From Qipengyuania soli (GTDB lineage Bacteria > Pseudomonadota > Alphaproteobacteria > Sphingomonadales > Sphingomonadaceae), in assembly GCF_015529805.1 (NCBI RefSeq), contig NZ_CP064654.1, forward strand, positions 930,001-994,000: a stretch of 64,000 nt of DNA, given 5' to 3'. Positions within the stretch are counted from its first letter, which is position 1. Each line of letters opens with the position of its first letter. A program made the position numbers and the translations under genes. The notes under the pieces were generated by a model. The model saw nothing but the letters and a program-made list of their open reading frames with translations. It had not been told where the DNA came from and made no database searches. Shown here in pieces: positions 54,598-64,000 of the stretch.

Positions 54598-55563
54598 TCA
54601 ACCACTTTCACGCAATAAAGATACAAGAAAACTGATATCGGCAATGCTTTTGTTATCAACCCGAGGCCAGTCCTCCGGTGGTTGGTGGCGGAACCACGTG
54701 TACTGCCGCTTGGCGTACTGCCGTGTCGCCTGCTGGCCAGCGGCGATTGCTTGAGGGCGCCCAAGTTCGCCTTTGAGCATTGCCGAGATCTCGGGCACGC
54801 CGATGGCGCGCATGACCGGGAGCGCAGGATCGAGCCCGCGTTCGAGCAGCGCCTCGACTTCCTCGATCGCGCCGCGTTCCAGCATGAATTCGAACCGGCG
54901 ATCGCATCTTTCGTAGAGCCACTCGCGATCGGGCAGCAGGATCAGTGGTGCGAGGTTGACGGTATCCCCGATCCCGCCCTCCTTGCGCGCCTGCCAATCG
55001 GTGAGTGTCAGTCCTGTGGATCGCACGACCTCGAGCGCTCGCGTGGTGCGTGACGCATCAGCCGGAGCGAGACGGGCAGCGGCACCGGGATCCTCCCGCT
55101 CAAGCGCAGCGCGGGCATCGGCCTGCGGCATATTGCGCACCTGCTCGCGGATCACCGGTTCGATAGCGGGGACGGGGGCAATGCCTTCGAGCAGGGTCCG
55201 CATGTAGAGGCCCGTCCCGCCGACTAGCACGGGCACGGCATCCTCATCATGCAGCGCCTCGATCTCGCGCCGCGCTGCTGCGGCCCAGTCGGCCGCAGAG
55301 CACGGTTCGGCCCCGTCCCACGCGCCGAACAGGCGATGCTCGATCCCGCCCATCTCGGTTTCGTCGGGACGGGCAGACAGGACCTTCAGGTCGGCATAGA
55401 CCTGCGCACTGTCGGCATTGATCACCACCGCGCGTCGGCCCCCGGCCTCGACCTGCTGTGCCAGCCTGACCGCGAGATCGCTCTTGCCGCTGGCGGTCGG
55501 CCCTGCAATGAGCGCGACCGGTTTCCTCACTGCTGGATTTTCGGGAGAATTCGTCTTGCTCAT
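54598..55563 (-). CDS. miaA: tRNA dimethylallyltransferase
   Basis: 321 residues from ATG at 55563 ([15 protein letters not shown]...). P-loop [14 protein letters not shown] (about 17-30), then [44 protein letters not shown] and the C-terminal [16 protein letters not shown] are the full MiaA set. It prenylates A37 of tRNAs reading UNN codons. Its start region overlaps the divergent serB start. Confidence 0.95.
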   Translation of the reverse strand: MSKTNSPENPAVRKPVALIAGPTASGKSDLAVRLAQQVEAGGRRAVVINADSAQVYADLKVLSARPDETEMGGIEHRLFGAWDGAEPCSAADWAAAARREIEALHDEDAVPVLVGGTGLYMRTLLEGIAPVPAIEPVIREQVRNMPQADARAALEREDPGAAARLAPADASRTTRALEVVRSTGLTLTDWQARKEGGIGDTVNLAPLILLPDREWLYERCDRRFEFMLERGAIEEVEALLERGLDPALPVMRAIGVPEISAMLKGELGRPQAIAAGQQATRQYAKRQYTWFRHQPPEDWPRVDNKSIADISFLVSLLRESG

Positions 55564-56449
55564 CGCGCGTCTGATAGCAGACCACGCCGACCTTGATACC
55601 CGGCTCGACCGGTTGAGCGCAGCCCTTGCACAGGCCGGTTTGCCCCTGGCCATGGCGGGACTGCTGGATTCGGGTGACGATGTGCTCCAGCTGTCCCTGC
55701 CGCATGGCGAAAAGGCAGTGCTTACCGCGGCGATCGTCGATCATTTCGGCGATTGCGATTTACTGGTCGCCGATCACGAAATCGAAGTCCCGCGCCTGTT
55801 CGTATCGGACATGGATTCGACCATGATCGGGCAGGAATGCATCGACGAGCTGGCCGATTACGCCGGGATCAAGGACAAGGTTGCCGAAATCACCGAACGG
55901 GCCATGCAGGGCGAACTCGATTTCCAGAGCGCCCTGAAAGAGCGCGTCGGACTGCTCGAAGGTCTGGGCGAGGGTGCAATCGACGATTGTCTCGCAGACC
56001 GCATTCGTCCGGTCGAAGGCGCTGCCGCATTGGTCGCCACCTTGCGGAACAAGGGCTGCCGTACCGTGCTGGTTACCGGCGGATTCCACCACTTCGCAGA
56101 TCCGGTAGCAGAGCAGCTCGGGTTCGAGCGGGTAGTCGGCAATCGCCTGGCGGTGTCCGGCGGCAAGCTGACTGGCGGGTTGGCCGGTCCCATCAGCGAC
56201 GCCTCGACAAAGCTCGCGACACTGGAGGAAGAGCGTGAAAAACTGGGCGAGGGTGCCCGCGTACTCGCCACAGGCGATGGGGCGAACGACATCCCGATGA
56301 TCCAGGCCGCCGACTACGGCATTGCCTATCGCGCCAAGCCCAAGGCGAGGGACGCAGCAAACGGACGGATTGCCAGCGCTGATTTGCGCGTCATCCTGAA
56401 ACTCCTCGGCATTCCGCGCAGCGAGTGGCTGGAATCGGTCACACGATAA
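55556..56449 (+). CDS. serB: Phosphoserine phosphatase
   Basis: 297 residues if started at TTG 55556 (GGGAG eight bases before); ATG codons further upstream are inside miaA antisense and less likely. HAD motifs: nucleophile [22 protein letters not shown], and [13 protein letters not shown]-terminal about 80 residues form a regulatory domain. Last step of serine synthesis. The first eight bases overlap the miaA start on the other strand. Confidence 0.93.
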   Translation: MLIARLIADHADLDTRLDRLSAALAQAGLPLAMAGLLDSGDDVLQLSLPHGEKAVLTAAIVDHFGDCDLLVADHEIEVPRLFVSDMDSTMIGQECIDELADYAGIKDKVAEITERAMQGELDFQSALKERVGLLEGLGEGAIDDCLADRIRPVEGAAALVATLRNKGCRTVLVTGGFHHFADPVAEQLGFERVVGNRLAVSGGKLTGGLAGPISDASTKLATLEEEREKLGEGARVLATGDGANDIPMIQAADYGIAYRAKPKARDAANGRIASADLRVILKLLGIPRSEWLESVTR

Positions 56450-56519
56450 AATTTGGCGCGCGCGTCCAATTATGTTTAACTGGTTGCGATTAGAGACCGG
56501 TCCAGAAGGGTAGCCGGAA

Positions 56520-57350
56520 ATGAACGACCAGACGACTGTATTGCATGGAATCGAGGCCGCGAGCGACGGGACGCCGCTGCGCCATCCTGATCGTCCCGTT
56601 CCCAAGTACCAGCCGCTTGTGGCTCTCAGGCACTTCCGCGAACTCCTCAAGGACAAGGAGAACACGGCGGAGGTCTTCAAGATCTATGAGGCGCTGCCCA
56701 GCAAGAACTTCATGCCCCGCGTCCGCGCCCTGATGCTGAGCGAGCAGGGCGAAGCACTGCGCGAGAGCGAACCGTTCTTGCCCGCCATCCTCGATGACCA
56801 CGATGCGCTCCGTAAGTTGCCGGAGGGCAGCGTTGCGCATGCCTATTGCGACTTCATGGAGCGGGAAGGACTTACGGCTGCAGGACTGGTCGAGGAATCG
56901 GAAAAATCCGGTCGCCCGACTTATCCCGACCTCGTGCAGTGGTTCGGCTTTCGCCAGCGCGATACGCACGACCTGATGCATGTTCTCACTGGCTACGGCC
57001 GTGATGCACTTGGCGAGCAGTGCGTCCTGCTCTTCACCCACGGCCAGAGCCCGGCGCATGGCCACCTGCTGCTCGGCTACGCCGGCTCGCTTCACATCAA
57101 GAAACTCGTCAAAAGCGCGGCGCCGGTGATGAAGGCCACGCGCGAGGCTCATCGCACAGGCAAGGCCTGCCCGCCGCTTGTCGGCCTTTCAATTCGTGAA
57201 CTCCTCGCGAAAGATCTCGTTGAAGCCCGCCGCGAGTTGAACATTCCCGACCCCCACTGGTACCGCGAATGTCACCGCATCTGGCGAGAAGAGGGGATCG
57301 ACCCTTACGATCTCATGGCCAAGGACCAGGCCAAGCTCGCCGCGGCCTAG
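56520..57350 (+). CDS. Coq4 family ubiquinone biosynthesis protein
   Basis: 276 residues. RDTHDLMHVLTGYGRDALGE (about 148-167) holds the Coq4 metal-binding HDxxH-x(11)-E motif. Coq4 acts in ubiquinone assembly (recently linked to ring C1 decarboxylation/hydroxylation in eukaryotes); bacterial members are restricted mainly to some alphaproteobacteria such as sphingomonads. Stop codons overlap with the convergent membrane protein gene. Confidence 0.88.
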   Translation: MNDQTTVLHGIEAASDGTPLRHPDRPVPKYQPLVALRHFRELLKDKENTAEVFKIYEALPSKNFMPRVRALMLSEQGEALRESEPFLPAILDDHDALRKLPEGSVAHAYCDFMEREGLTAAGLVEESEKSGRPTYPDLVQWFGFRQRDTHDLMHVLTGYGRDALGEQCVLLFTHGQSPAHGHLLLGYAGSLHIKKLVKSAAPVMKATREAHRTGKACPPLVGLSIRELLAKDLVEARRELNIPDPHWYRECHRIWREEGIDPYDLMAKDQAKLAAA

Positions 57351-57943
57351 CTGGCGACAGCGACCTTTCGAAGATTGCGTTTCCGGACCCATGCCGCGGC
57401 CCTCAAGCCGGCGGCTGCAAGTGCGATCGTCAATCCCATGGCACCTTCGAATTCCGTGCCTTCCCGGAAGATCCGGCCAAGGTAGCTTTGGGCGAATATG
57501 AACCAGAGGTAGTGGATGCCGAGAAGGTGAAGCCGCTTCCACCAGCGTCCAAGTGCCTGCATTGCGCGCCGGTTTGAAGTAAGCGCCATCGCATAGAGCA
57601 GCACGTAGGCGAAGCCGCCGCCTATGATCGTGACCGTTTCCGGAACTTCGCCGCGAAGGCGGAACAGCGTCACGATCGCGACGAGGTGGACAGAATGGCT
57701 CATGGCAAAGCCGAGCCCGATCCATTTGCGCCTGGCCAAAATTGACCGCGCCCAGTCGCTGTGCGTCAGGTCGAACAAAGGGCGGGCGGAATAGGTGAGG
57801 ATCAGGAGCGGAAAGCCGATCCGCGCGGAGTAGCGTGTTGCTGCCGACCATTGCAGTTCGGGCGTAGGCCAGAAAGCCAATCCAGCGCCAATTGCGCCCA
57901 ATCCCAGGACCAGGCCCAGCCACATCGGCCAGCTCTTCTCCAT
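57347..57943 (-). CDS. Ferric reductase-like membrane protein
   Basis: 198 residues from ATG at 57943 (AAGGGGG before). About six membrane helices; AMSHSVHLVAIV and WKRLHLLGIHYLWF place paired histidines in helices as in ferric reductase-like/MsrQ haem-binding domains. No flavin domain, so a partner would be needed for electron supply. Function not established. Confidence 0.75.
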   Translation of the reverse strand: MEKSWPMWLGLVLGLGAIGAGLAFWPTPELQWSAATRYSARIGFPLLILTYSARPLFDLTHSDWARSILARRKWIGLGFAMSHSVHLVAIVTLFRLRGEVPETVTIIGGGFAYVLLYAMALTSNRRAMQALGRWWKRLHLLGIHYLWFIFAQSYLGRIFREGTEFEGAMGLTIALAAAGLRAAAWVRKRNLRKVAVAS

Positions 57944-57971
57944 GACTACCCCCTTGCTGAGGCAGAGGAGG

Positions 57972-58643
57972 CTAAAGCCAAGTAGCGATCTGCTCCAGAG
58001 GCTTTTTCTCGAGGGCCTTCGCCGGAACCGTCGCACCTTCCGCGGGAAGTCCGGCGACAACGATCATTAGCGGTTTTTCATGATCGGGTCGGCCACAGAT
58101 CTCGCGCAGGAAGCCCATCGGCGAAGGCGTATGGGTGAGGGTGGCAAGTCCCGCCTCGTGCAGCGTCGCGATCAGCATGCCACAGGCAATGCCGACGCTT
58201 TCGTTGACGTAATAGTTCTGTGTCTTGCCGTCTTCGGCAATGCCGCCCTTGCGCTGGGCGAAGACGACGATCAGCCACGGCGCGGATTCGAGGAAAGGCT
58301 TTTCGGGATCGGTTCCCAGCGGGGCGAGTGCGGCGAGCCACTCTTCGCTGGCTTTTCCGGCATAGAATTCGGCTTCTTCCGCCTCAGCCGCCTCGCGGAT
58401 CGCGCGCTTCTTGTCGGGGGATGAGACCACGGCGAAATGCCAGGGCTGGTGGTTGGCACCATTGGGTGCGCTTCCTGCAGCGACGATGGCAGCCTCGATG
58501 ATCTCTCGCGGGACTTGTGCGTCGGAGAAATAGCGGCAGCTGCGACGCTCGACGATCTTGTCGCGGAAGTCCTGTGCCCGTGCGATGCGCTCGTCGTCGG
58601 GCAGTTGGGGTAACGAGTAGGGAACCGTCTCGTGGTCGCGCAT
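57972..58643 (-). CDS. Nitroreductase family protein
   Basis: 223 residues from ATG at 58643, which overlaps the DUF3052 stop. FMN-binding RRSCRYFSDAQVPREIIEAAI, GSAPNGANHQPWHFAVV and LHEAGLATLTHTPSPMGFL match nitroreductases related to iodotyrosine deiodinase/BluB-like enzymes. Reduces nitro or quinone groups with NAD(P)H; real substrate unknown. Confidence 0.88.
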   Translation of the reverse strand: MRDHETVPYSLPQLPDDERIARAQDFRDKIVERRSCRYFSDAQVPREIIEAAIVAAGSAPNGANHQPWHFAVVSSPDKKRAIREAAEAEEAEFYAGKASEEWLAALAPLGTDPEKPFLESAPWLIVVFAQRKGGIAEDGKTQNYYVNESVGIACGMLIATLHEAGLATLTHTPSPMGFLREICGRPDHEKPLMIVVAGLPAEGATVPAKALEKKPLEQIATWL

Positions 58644-59050
58644 CAGCGCAATTCCTTGCGGATGACCAGCTTGAGGCCCGACCAGACGTCGTCGACCGCG
58701 CAAACTTTCGTGTCGACCAAACCCATCGGCAGGCAGACCTCACGGATCGTGTCCTCGGTGATGTCGGTCGGGACTTTCGATGCCTTCTTCGGCCAGCTAA
58801 CCCAGACCTGCCCGTCCGTGGCCATGGATTGGCGCAATGTCGTCAGCTTGGCTTCCATGTCGGCGCGCTCCGTCACAAAGATGTGGGCCGCGTCGGGCGC
58901 ATCTTCAGGTCCGGAGACGAAGGTCAATTCAAGCGCGTACTCGTCAATCTCGTCCTGCACGCTCTCAGGCATGCCGTCGAACCACACACGCTGCCCGTCA
59001 CGCAACGAGAGCTTCTTGGCCAGCGGAGTTCCTGAGTATCCCGACGACAT
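58643..59050 (-). CDS. DUF3052 family protein
   Basis: 135 residues matching DUF3052: SSGYSGTPLAKKLSLRDGQ at the start, then WVSWPKKASKVPTDITED and VCAVDDVWSGLKLVIRK. Soluble, unknown function. Four bases after the DUF1801 gene and overlapping the nitroreductase start (TGATG), so part of one operon. Confidence 0.85.
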   Translation of the reverse strand: MSSGYSGTPLAKKLSLRDGQRVWFDGMPESVQDEIDEYALELTFVSGPEDAPDAAHIFVTERADMEAKLTTLRQSMATDGQVWVSWPKKASKVPTDITEDTIREVCLPMGLVDTKVCAVDDVWSGLKLVIRKELR

Positions 59051-59054
59051 CGCT

Positions 59055-59450
59055 TCAGCAGAGCCTCTCCAGCTTGCCGCGCCGTTTCACGATGTTCTTG
59101 TAGTCCCACTGCGTGCTGCGGGATTCCGCCAGCCATTCGCGTAGGGCATGGTGATCGATATCCGCTGCATTCGAGTAGCGGCATTCAGCAGCCTTGAAAC
59201 TGCCGCTGGGTTCAAGGCCAGCCGACGAGAACGACTGGCCGCTCCAGAACAGCAATCGCACAACGCCTTTGAGTTGTGAGTAGCCGACAACCGGATTGCC
59301 ATCCAAGAACCACACGGGATGGGCGTGCCAGATTTTGGATTCCGCTTCGGGCAGCACCTGGTCGATGATCTCACGGAGTTGCGCCATAAGCGTGGCGCTC
59401 CCTGCGCCTTGGGCGCCGTGATATTCGTCGATCGTGGCGGGCTTGCTCAC
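59055..59450 (-). CDS. DUF1801 family protein
   Basis: 131 residues from GTG at 59450, giving (M)SKPATIDEY, which overlaps the purL stop (GTGA). A GTG four codons earlier is possible. [31 protein letters not shown] (quoted in part: [18 protein letters not shown]) is the YdhG/DUF1801 fold. Iron-chaperone-like in some relatives; function here unknown. Co-transcribed with purL. Confidence 0.85.
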   Translation of the reverse strand: MSKPATIDEYHGAQGAGSATLMAQLREIIDQVLPEAESKIWHAHPVWFLDGNPVVGYSQLKGVVRLLFWSGQSFSSAGLEPSGSFKAAECRYSNAADIDHHALREWLAESRSTQWDYKNIVKRRGKLERLC

Positions 59451-61693
59451 CCCTCCATCCACTCATGGAAGAAGCTGGTGTGCGCGGCCTTCATCTCGGC
59501 GATGGTCTTGCCGAATAGCGCGTCGCCGCCGGTGCGGCCGATACGGCGGAAGCCGATCGAGGCGGTTTCCGCGTCTTCGGTGCCCTTGGCGAGGGCTTCG
59601 TTGAGCGCATTGGTGTCGGGAACGGTGATCACATAGCGTCCCTGGTCCTCGCCAAACCACCAGGCAGCCTTGGTGTATTCGTCGTTCCATTCGACGTCGG
59701 CACCAATGCCGCCTGCCATCGCCATTTCGGCGAGAGCGACCGCAAGGCCGCCGTCCGACACGTCATGCACTGCGCTGACGAGTCCATCGGCGATGAGTTC
59801 GAGGACGATCTTGCCGGCGTTCTTCTCGACCGTCAGATCGGTCGGCGGGGTACGGCCTTCGTCACGGCCATGGATTTCCGACAGCCACAGCGACTTCCCT
59901 AGATGCGAGCGTTCCGGATCGGCGGTTGCCCATTCCTCGGCGTGGATGAGGTAGATCGCCTCGCCCTCGGCCTTGAAGGGCATGGTCATCATGTGGTCGT
60001 AGTCGTCGATGATGCCGACGCCACCGATGGCGGGCGTTGGCAGGATCGCGGAACCGCCGCCAGTCGCCTTGCTCTCGTTATAGAGGCTGACGTTGCCCGA
60101 CACGATCGGGAAGTCGAGCACGCGGCAGGCGCGGCCCATGCCTTCGAGCGCATGGACGAACTGGGCCATGATCTCGGGCCGCTGGGGATTGGCGAAGTTG
60201 AGGCAGTTGGTCACTGCCAGCGGCCGCGCACCGACCGCGCAAAGGTTGCGATAGGCTTCGGCAATCGCCTGCTTGCCACCCTCGTAGGGGTCGGCGAAGA
60301 CATAGCGTGGCGTGCAATCGGTGCTGATTGCGAGTGCCTTCTTCGTGCCGTGGACGCGGACCACACCCGCATCGCCGCCGGTCTGAAGCGTGTCGGCACC
60401 GACCTGGCTGTCATACTGCTCCGAAATCCAGCGGCGCGAGGACAGGTTGGGGGAGGCGAGCAGCTTGAGCAGGTCGCCGCCGACGTCGTCGGTATCGGGA
60501 CGCTCGGTCATCGGCTTGATGCCGGCCCAGGCGGTATACGCTTCCTTCGACATGTAGGGGCGATCGTATTCGGGCGCGTCTGCGGCGAGCGGGCCGAGCG
60601 GGATGTCGCACACGACCTCGCCGTTGAATTCGAGCACCATGTGGCGGGTGTCGGTGACTTCACCGATAACCGCGAAGTCGAGCTCCCACTTCTTGAAGAT
60701 GGCTTCGGCCATGGCTTCCTTGCCGGGCTTGAGAACCATGAGCATGCGCTCCTGGCTCTCGCTCAGCATCATTTCGTAGGGCGTCATGCCCTCTTCGCGG
60801 CACGGCACCTTGTTCATGTCGAGCCGGATGCCGGCCTTGCCGTTGGTGGCCATTTCCACCGAGGAGGAGGTCAGGCCCGCCGCACCCATGTCCTGGATCG
60901 CGACGATGGCGTCGGTCGCCATCAGTTCGAGGCAGGCCTCGATCAGCAGCTTTTCGGTGAACGGATCGCCGACCTGCACGGTCGGGCGCTTTTCCTCGGC
61001 ATCCTCGCCGAAATCGGCAGAGGCCATGGTCGCGCCGTGAATACCGTCGCGGCCGGTCTTGGAGCCGACGTAGACGATCGGGTTCCCGACCCCGGTCGCG
61101 GCCGAGTAGAAGATCTTGTCCGCATCGGCGACGCCGACGGTCATCGCATTGACGAGGATGTTCCCGTCATAGGCGGGGTGGAAGTTGGTCTCGCCGCAAA
61201 CGGTGGGCACGCCGACACAATTGCCGTAGCCACCGATCCCTGCGACCACGCCCTTGACGAGGTGCTGCATCTTCGGGTGGTCGGGCCGCCCGAAGCGCAG
61301 CGCGTTGGCGTTCGCCACCGGGCGCGCGCCCATGGTGAAAACGTCGCGCAAAATTCCGCCGACGCCGGTCGCTGCGCCCTGGTAGGGCTCGATGTAGCTG
61401 GGGTGGTTGTGGCTCTCCATCTTGAAGATCGCCGCCTGCCCGTCGCCGATGTCGATCACGCCGGCATTCTCGCCCGGACCGCAGATGACCCAGGGAGCTT
61501 CGGTGGGCAGCTTCTTCAGGTGCAGGCGCGAGGACTTGTAGGAACAGTGCTCCGACCACATGACCGAGAAGATGCCGAGCTCGACCAGATTGGGTTCGCG
61601 GCCGAGGGCGTGCAGCACGCGCTCGTATTCTTCTTCGGAAAGCCCGTGCTGGGCAACGATCTCGGGGGTGATCTGGGACTCGATGGTAGCCAT
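59447..61693 (-). CDS. purL: Phosphoribosylformylglycinamidine synthase subunit PurL
   Basis: 748 residues from ATG at 61693, the small-type PurL working with PurS and PurQ. Motifs: [64 protein letters not shown] and [19 protein letters not shown]. It converts FGAR to FGAM with ATP and ammonia in purine synthesis. The gene is followed directly by DUF1801. Confidence 0.96.
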   Translation of the reverse strand: MATIESQITPEIVAQHGLSEEEYERVLHALGREPNLVELGIFSVMWSEHCSYKSSRLHLKKLPTEAPWVICGPGENAGVIDIGDGQAAIFKMESHNHPSYIEPYQGAATGVGGILRDVFTMGARPVANANALRFGRPDHPKMQHLVKGVVAGIGGYGNCVGVPTVCGETNFHPAYDGNILVNAMTVGVADADKIFYSAATGVGNPIVYVGSKTGRDGIHGATMASADFGEDAEEKRPTVQVGDPFTEKLLIEACLELMATDAIVAIQDMGAAGLTSSSVEMATNGKAGIRLDMNKVPCREEGMTPYEMMLSESQERMLMVLKPGKEAMAEAIFKKWELDFAVIGEVTDTRHMVLEFNGEVVCDIPLGPLAADAPEYDRPYMSKEAYTAWAGIKPMTERPDTDDVGGDLLKLLASPNLSSRRWISEQYDSQVGADTLQTGGDAGVVRVHGTKKALAISTDCTPRYVFADPYEGGKQAIAEAYRNLCAVGARPLAVTNCLNFANPQRPEIMAQFVHALEGMGRACRVLDFPIVSGNVSLYNESKATGGGSAILPTPAIGGVGIIDDYDHMMTMPFKAEGEAIYLIHAEEWATADPERSHLGKSLWLSEIHGRDEGRTPPTDLTVEKNAGKIVLELIADGLVSAVHDVSDGGLAVALAEMAMAGGIGADVEWNDEYTKAAWWFGEDQGRYVITVPDTNALNEALAKGTEDAETASIGFRRIGRTGGDALFGKTIAEMKAAHTSFFHEWMEG

Positions 61694-61703
61694 GCGCGCG
61701 CCC

Positions 61704-62384
61704 TTAGCGGCGCGCGCTCGCAACCGCCAGCCCCACGCGGTTCTTATGCCACCGAGTTTCATCGAGCCAGAAAGCAAGCGCGGTCAGGATTCCGAAACTC
61801 AATAGCGCTGTAAGGTATATCGCAATTCCTGCCTCTTCGGGCTGCGGGCCGAACCAGTTGATCGCCTGGAACAGCAACATTGTGCCAAGTAACACGAGGG
61901 GAGGTACCAGCGGGCCCTTCGTGCGCTTCACATACCAGATGAAGGTTAGCAGGACCAAGCCCAGCTCCAGCGGCATTTCAATGGCAGGCTGGTTCCACAG
62001 TCCGAGGCCAAGCTTGGGACCTGTTCCTGCCAGCGTCAGGTCGGGGCGATGAACAAGGAGGTCGAGCAACCAGTGCGAAGCGACCACGATGGCGGCCCAA
62101 GTGCTCGCGACGACATTGCGGCTTGCGTAATAGACCGCGCCACCGAACGCGATGGCGATCGCAATGGTGCCCAGCAGGCTGTGCGTTATCGGCATATGGT
62201 AGAGATCGAGCGGGTTCATCCGGGTGATCCCGGGGACGATCCTCAGCTTTTCGATTCCGACGATGGCAAAGGTGAAGAAGAGCCAGTCGATCGCCTGCGC
62301 GGCGATGAACAGCGTTCCGAGCCTTGGCGATTCGTCAGTTATGGCGCGGGCGGCGAAGGCCGTAGCGAAATGTCCGATATACAT
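61704..62384 (-). CDS. Integral membrane protein, metal-dependent-hydrolase-like
   Basis: 226 residues from ATG at 62384. About six membrane helices. [13 protein letters not shown] at the start, [13 protein letters not shown] in the middle and [15 protein letters not shown] provide His/Asp residues arranged as in YdjM-like membrane-bound hydrolases, but the assignment is weak. Seven bases after the DUF2177 stop, so likely co-transcribed. Confidence 0.75.
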   Translation of the reverse strand: MYIGHFATAFAARAITDESPRLGTLFIAAQAIDWLFFTFAIVGIEKLRIVPGITRMNPLDLYHMPITHSLLGTIAIAIAFGGAVYYASRNVVASTWAAIVVASHWLLDLLVHRPDLTLAGTGPKLGLGLWNQPAIEMPLELGLVLLTFIWYVKRTKGPLVPPLVLLGTMLLFQAINWFGPQPEEAGIAIYLTALLSFGILTALAFWLDETRWHKNRVGLAVASARR

Positions 62385-62391
62385 GGGCGCC

Positions 62392-62787
62392 TCAGCCGAA
62401 TTTCGTTGCGATATAGGTGGCCGCACTGGCTGCGACGGCGGTGGCGAAGGCTCCCCAGCAGATGTCGACGATAGTGATGGTGGTCGACCATTGGCGCAGC
62501 GTAGATTGGTTTGTCAGGTCGTAGGTGGCGTAGCAAAGGGCACCCAACAGGGCCCCGTTCAATGCTGCATTCCCGACGCCACCGGCAAGTCCCGGGCGCA
62601 CGGCGAACCACACCATTCCGGCGATGTAAGCTCCGTAGAACACCAATGCAGGGGCCATGCGGAAGCTGTCCGCCAGCATGTCACCGAGGTGGGGTCGGTA
62701 GAAATTGTTTCCGGCCCAACCGAGCCAGAGTGCATCGAGCAGGCCGAACACCAGTGCCGCTGCAATGTAGGCGACAATCCACGTCAT
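62392..62787 (-). CDS. DUF2177 family membrane protein
   Basis: 131 residues, four membrane helices. FGLLDALWLGWAGNNFYRP (residues about 14-32) and GALCYATYDLTNQSTLRQW are the DUF2177 signature. Function unknown. Read divergently from xseB. Confidence 0.88.
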   Translation of the reverse strand: MTWIVAYIAAALVFGLLDALWLGWAGNNFYRPHLGDMLADSFRMAPALVFYGAYIAGMVWFAVRPGLAGGVGNAALNGALLGALCYATYDLTNQSTLRQWSTTITIVDICWGAFATAVAASAATYIATKFG

Positions 62788-62851
62788 ATCCGCTCCCCGC
62801 TTTTTCCGCTTACTTGACCGCGTGTTCGCGCACGGTCAATGCTCCACCGCG

Positions 62852-63109
62852 ATGGCAGAGGATCCCAAAGCGATTGGAGAGATGTCCTTCGAGGAAGCGC
62901 TACGCGCCCTCGAGGGGGTGGTGCGGCAACTGGAGAGCGGCGAAGTCCCGCTCGACGAGAGCATCGACCTGTACGAACGCGGTGAGGCGCTACGCAAGGC
63001 CTGCCAGGCCCGCCTGGATGCGGCGCAGGCAAGGATCGAGAAGATTGTCCAAGGCACCGGCGGTGTTCCCTCTGGTACCGTGCCCTTCGACGCGGATGGG
63101 TCGCAGTGA
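62852..63109 (+). CDS. xseB: Exodeoxyribonuclease VII small subunit
   Basis: 85 residues. SFEEALRALEGVVRQLESGEVPLDESIDLYERG (quoted in part: RQLESGEVPLDESIDLYE) is the XseB signature helix-turn-helix. It binds XseA to form the single-strand exonuclease. The last four bases overlap the ispA GTG (GTGA), the common xseB-ispA arrangement. Confidence 0.93.
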   Translation: MAEDPKAIGEMSFEEALRALEGVVRQLESGEVPLDESIDLYERGEALRKACQARLDAAQARIEKIVQGTGGVPSGTVPFDADGSQ

Positions 63110-64000
63110 ACCTCGTGACCACCAAGCCGGACCTTCTGAGCGAGGCTTTCGAGCGTATCCAGGACGAAGTCGACAGCGCGTTCGACGCATTCCTTCCTGT
63201 TCCGCAGGACAGCCGTGCTCGCTTGGTGGAGGCGATGCGTTACGCGGCAATTGGCGGAGGTAAGCGGGTCCGACCACTGCTGGTCGTGGCTACGGCCGAA
63301 TTGTTCGGGGTCAATCACAATGCCGCGGTGAATGCGGGCTGTGCTGTAGAGGCGATCCACGCATACTCACTCATCCATGACGATCTTCCCTGCATGGATG
63401 ATGACGATCTCAGGCATGGCAAGCCGACCGTCCACATGGCCTTCGATGAAGCAACGGCTGTTCTTGCAGGCGACAGCCTCCACGCGCTCGCTTTCGACAT
63501 TCTCACTCAGCCTGACACCAGCACCGACCCATTCGTTCGCGCCGAGCTGGTGGCCACCCTTGCGCGGGCCAGCGGTCACGACGGAATGGCCGGCGGGCAG
63601 ATGATGGACATGATGTCCGAAGAACAGGATTACGACCTGCGGCAGGTGACCCGGCTGCAACAGCTCAAGACCGGCGCCCTGCTGGCCGCCAGTGTCGAGA
63701 TGGGCGCCGTGCTCGGCCGCATACCGCCGGAAGGACGCGCGCATTTGCGTGCCTATGCCCGCGACATCGGCCTTGCCTTCCAGATTGCCGACGACCTTCT
63801 CGACGTCGAGGGTGACCAGGACAAGGCCGGCAAGGCGCTGCGCAAGGACGAGGGGCAGGGCAAGCGTACCTTCGTCACGCTGATGGGCGTGGAGCAGGCC
63901 CGGGCACAGGCCGAAATGCTTGTGGAACAGGCAGGGAGCCATCTGGCCAGCCATGGCGAAGACGCCAGACTGCTGGTCGAACTGGCACGTTTCATCGTGA
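63106..64000 (+). CDS. ispA: Polyprenyl (farnesyl) diphosphate synthase, 3' end outside window
   Basis: 298 codons visible from GTG 63106; the frame is still open at the window end but only a few residues are likely missing. First Asp-rich motif LIHDDLPCMDDDDLRHGKPT and second FQIADDLLDVEGD are both present, with GGGKRVRPLL for the allylic site. It condenses IPP with DMAPP and GPP to farnesyl diphosphate for ubiquinone, carotenoid and undecaprenol synthesis. Confidence 0.93.
   Translation, partial: MNLVTTKPDLLSEAFERIQDEVDSAFDAFLPVPQDSRARLVEAMRYAAIGGGKRVRPLLVVATAELFGVNHNAAVNAGCAVEAIHAYSLIHDDLPCMDDDDLRHGKPTVHMAFDEATAVLAGDSLHALAFDILTQPDTSTDPFVRAELVATLARASGHDGMAGGQMMDMMSEEQDYDLRQVTRLQQLKTGALLAASVEMGAVLGRIPPEGRAHLRAYARDIGLAFQIADDLLDVEGDQDKAGKALRKDEGQGKRTFVTLMGVEQARAQAEMLVEQAGSHLASHGEDARLLVELARFIV

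Noticed and set aside
59903-61813. 636-residue plus-strand open frame opposite purL
   Set aside because: Antisense shadow of the clear purL gene; repetitive Val/Gly/His/Asp composition and no conserved motif.

Overview
The window looks like chromosomal DNA of a sphingomonad alphaproteobacterium, most likely Erythrobacteraceae (Erythrobacter/Altererythrobacter/Qipengyuania type). This rests on the high GC content, the isocitrate lyase plus RamB/ScfR-type regulator pair, the split imuAB/dnaE2 mutagenesis genes with GAAC-N7-GAAC LexA boxes, the Coq4 homologue, and the DUF6151, DUF2200 and AHH small proteins. Family and gene names come from recognising protein sequences by eye; no database search was run. 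No phage, integrase, insertion sequence or CRISPR array was seen, and no stretch over 300 bases lacks a gene.

Layout. 1-2 kb: the end of an SLC13-type permease and an exported M20 amidohydrolase. 2-5.4 kb: isocitrate lyase divergent from its likely regulator. 5.4-12.5 kb: a small membrane protein, then the XrtA/PEP-CTERM-associated glycosyltransferase-prsK-prsR-prsT operon. 12.5-17.7 kb: BASS transporter, DUF475/TerC-like protein, panB, amino acid permease, stress flavoprotein. 17.8-27.4 kb: SOS block of imuA-imuB, then (after a secreted protein and a PilZ protein on the other strand) a radical-SAM protein, UdgX and the error-prone polymerase DnaE2. 27.4-29 kb: LysE exporter and alpha/beta hydrolase. 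29-37.7 kb: complete phosphate regulon on the minus strand (phoR, OprP/O-like porin, pstS-C-A-B, phoU, phoB). 37.7-38 kb: two tRNA-Glu genes. 38-45.3 kb: recJ and assorted enzymes, including an AHH nuclease-like protein and a second amidohydrolase. 45.3-54.5 kb: branched-chain amino acid genes (leuA with leader peptide; ilvC, ilvN, ilvB) interspersed with hydrolases and oxidases. 54.6-64 kb: miaA/serB, coq4, nitroreductase, purL, small conserved proteins, xseB and the start of a polyprenyl synthase (ispA).

How the parts work together. Two near-perfect alphaproteobacterial LexA boxes place imuAB and the rSAM-udgX-dnaE2 operon under SOS control; the second promoter appears to make a leaderless mRNA. 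Two matching 18-bp Pho boxes precede pstS and the phosphate porin, so PhoR-PhoB can control uptake across both membranes. leuA has a leucine-rich leader peptide with mutually exclusive hairpins, suggesting attenuation. A 28-bp element with 27/28 identity lies before two unrelated amidohydrolase genes 43 kb apart, suggesting an undescribed shared regulator. A 76-bp palindromic repeat is inserted in frame in dnaE2 and is apparently translated, like a Rickettsia palindromic element.
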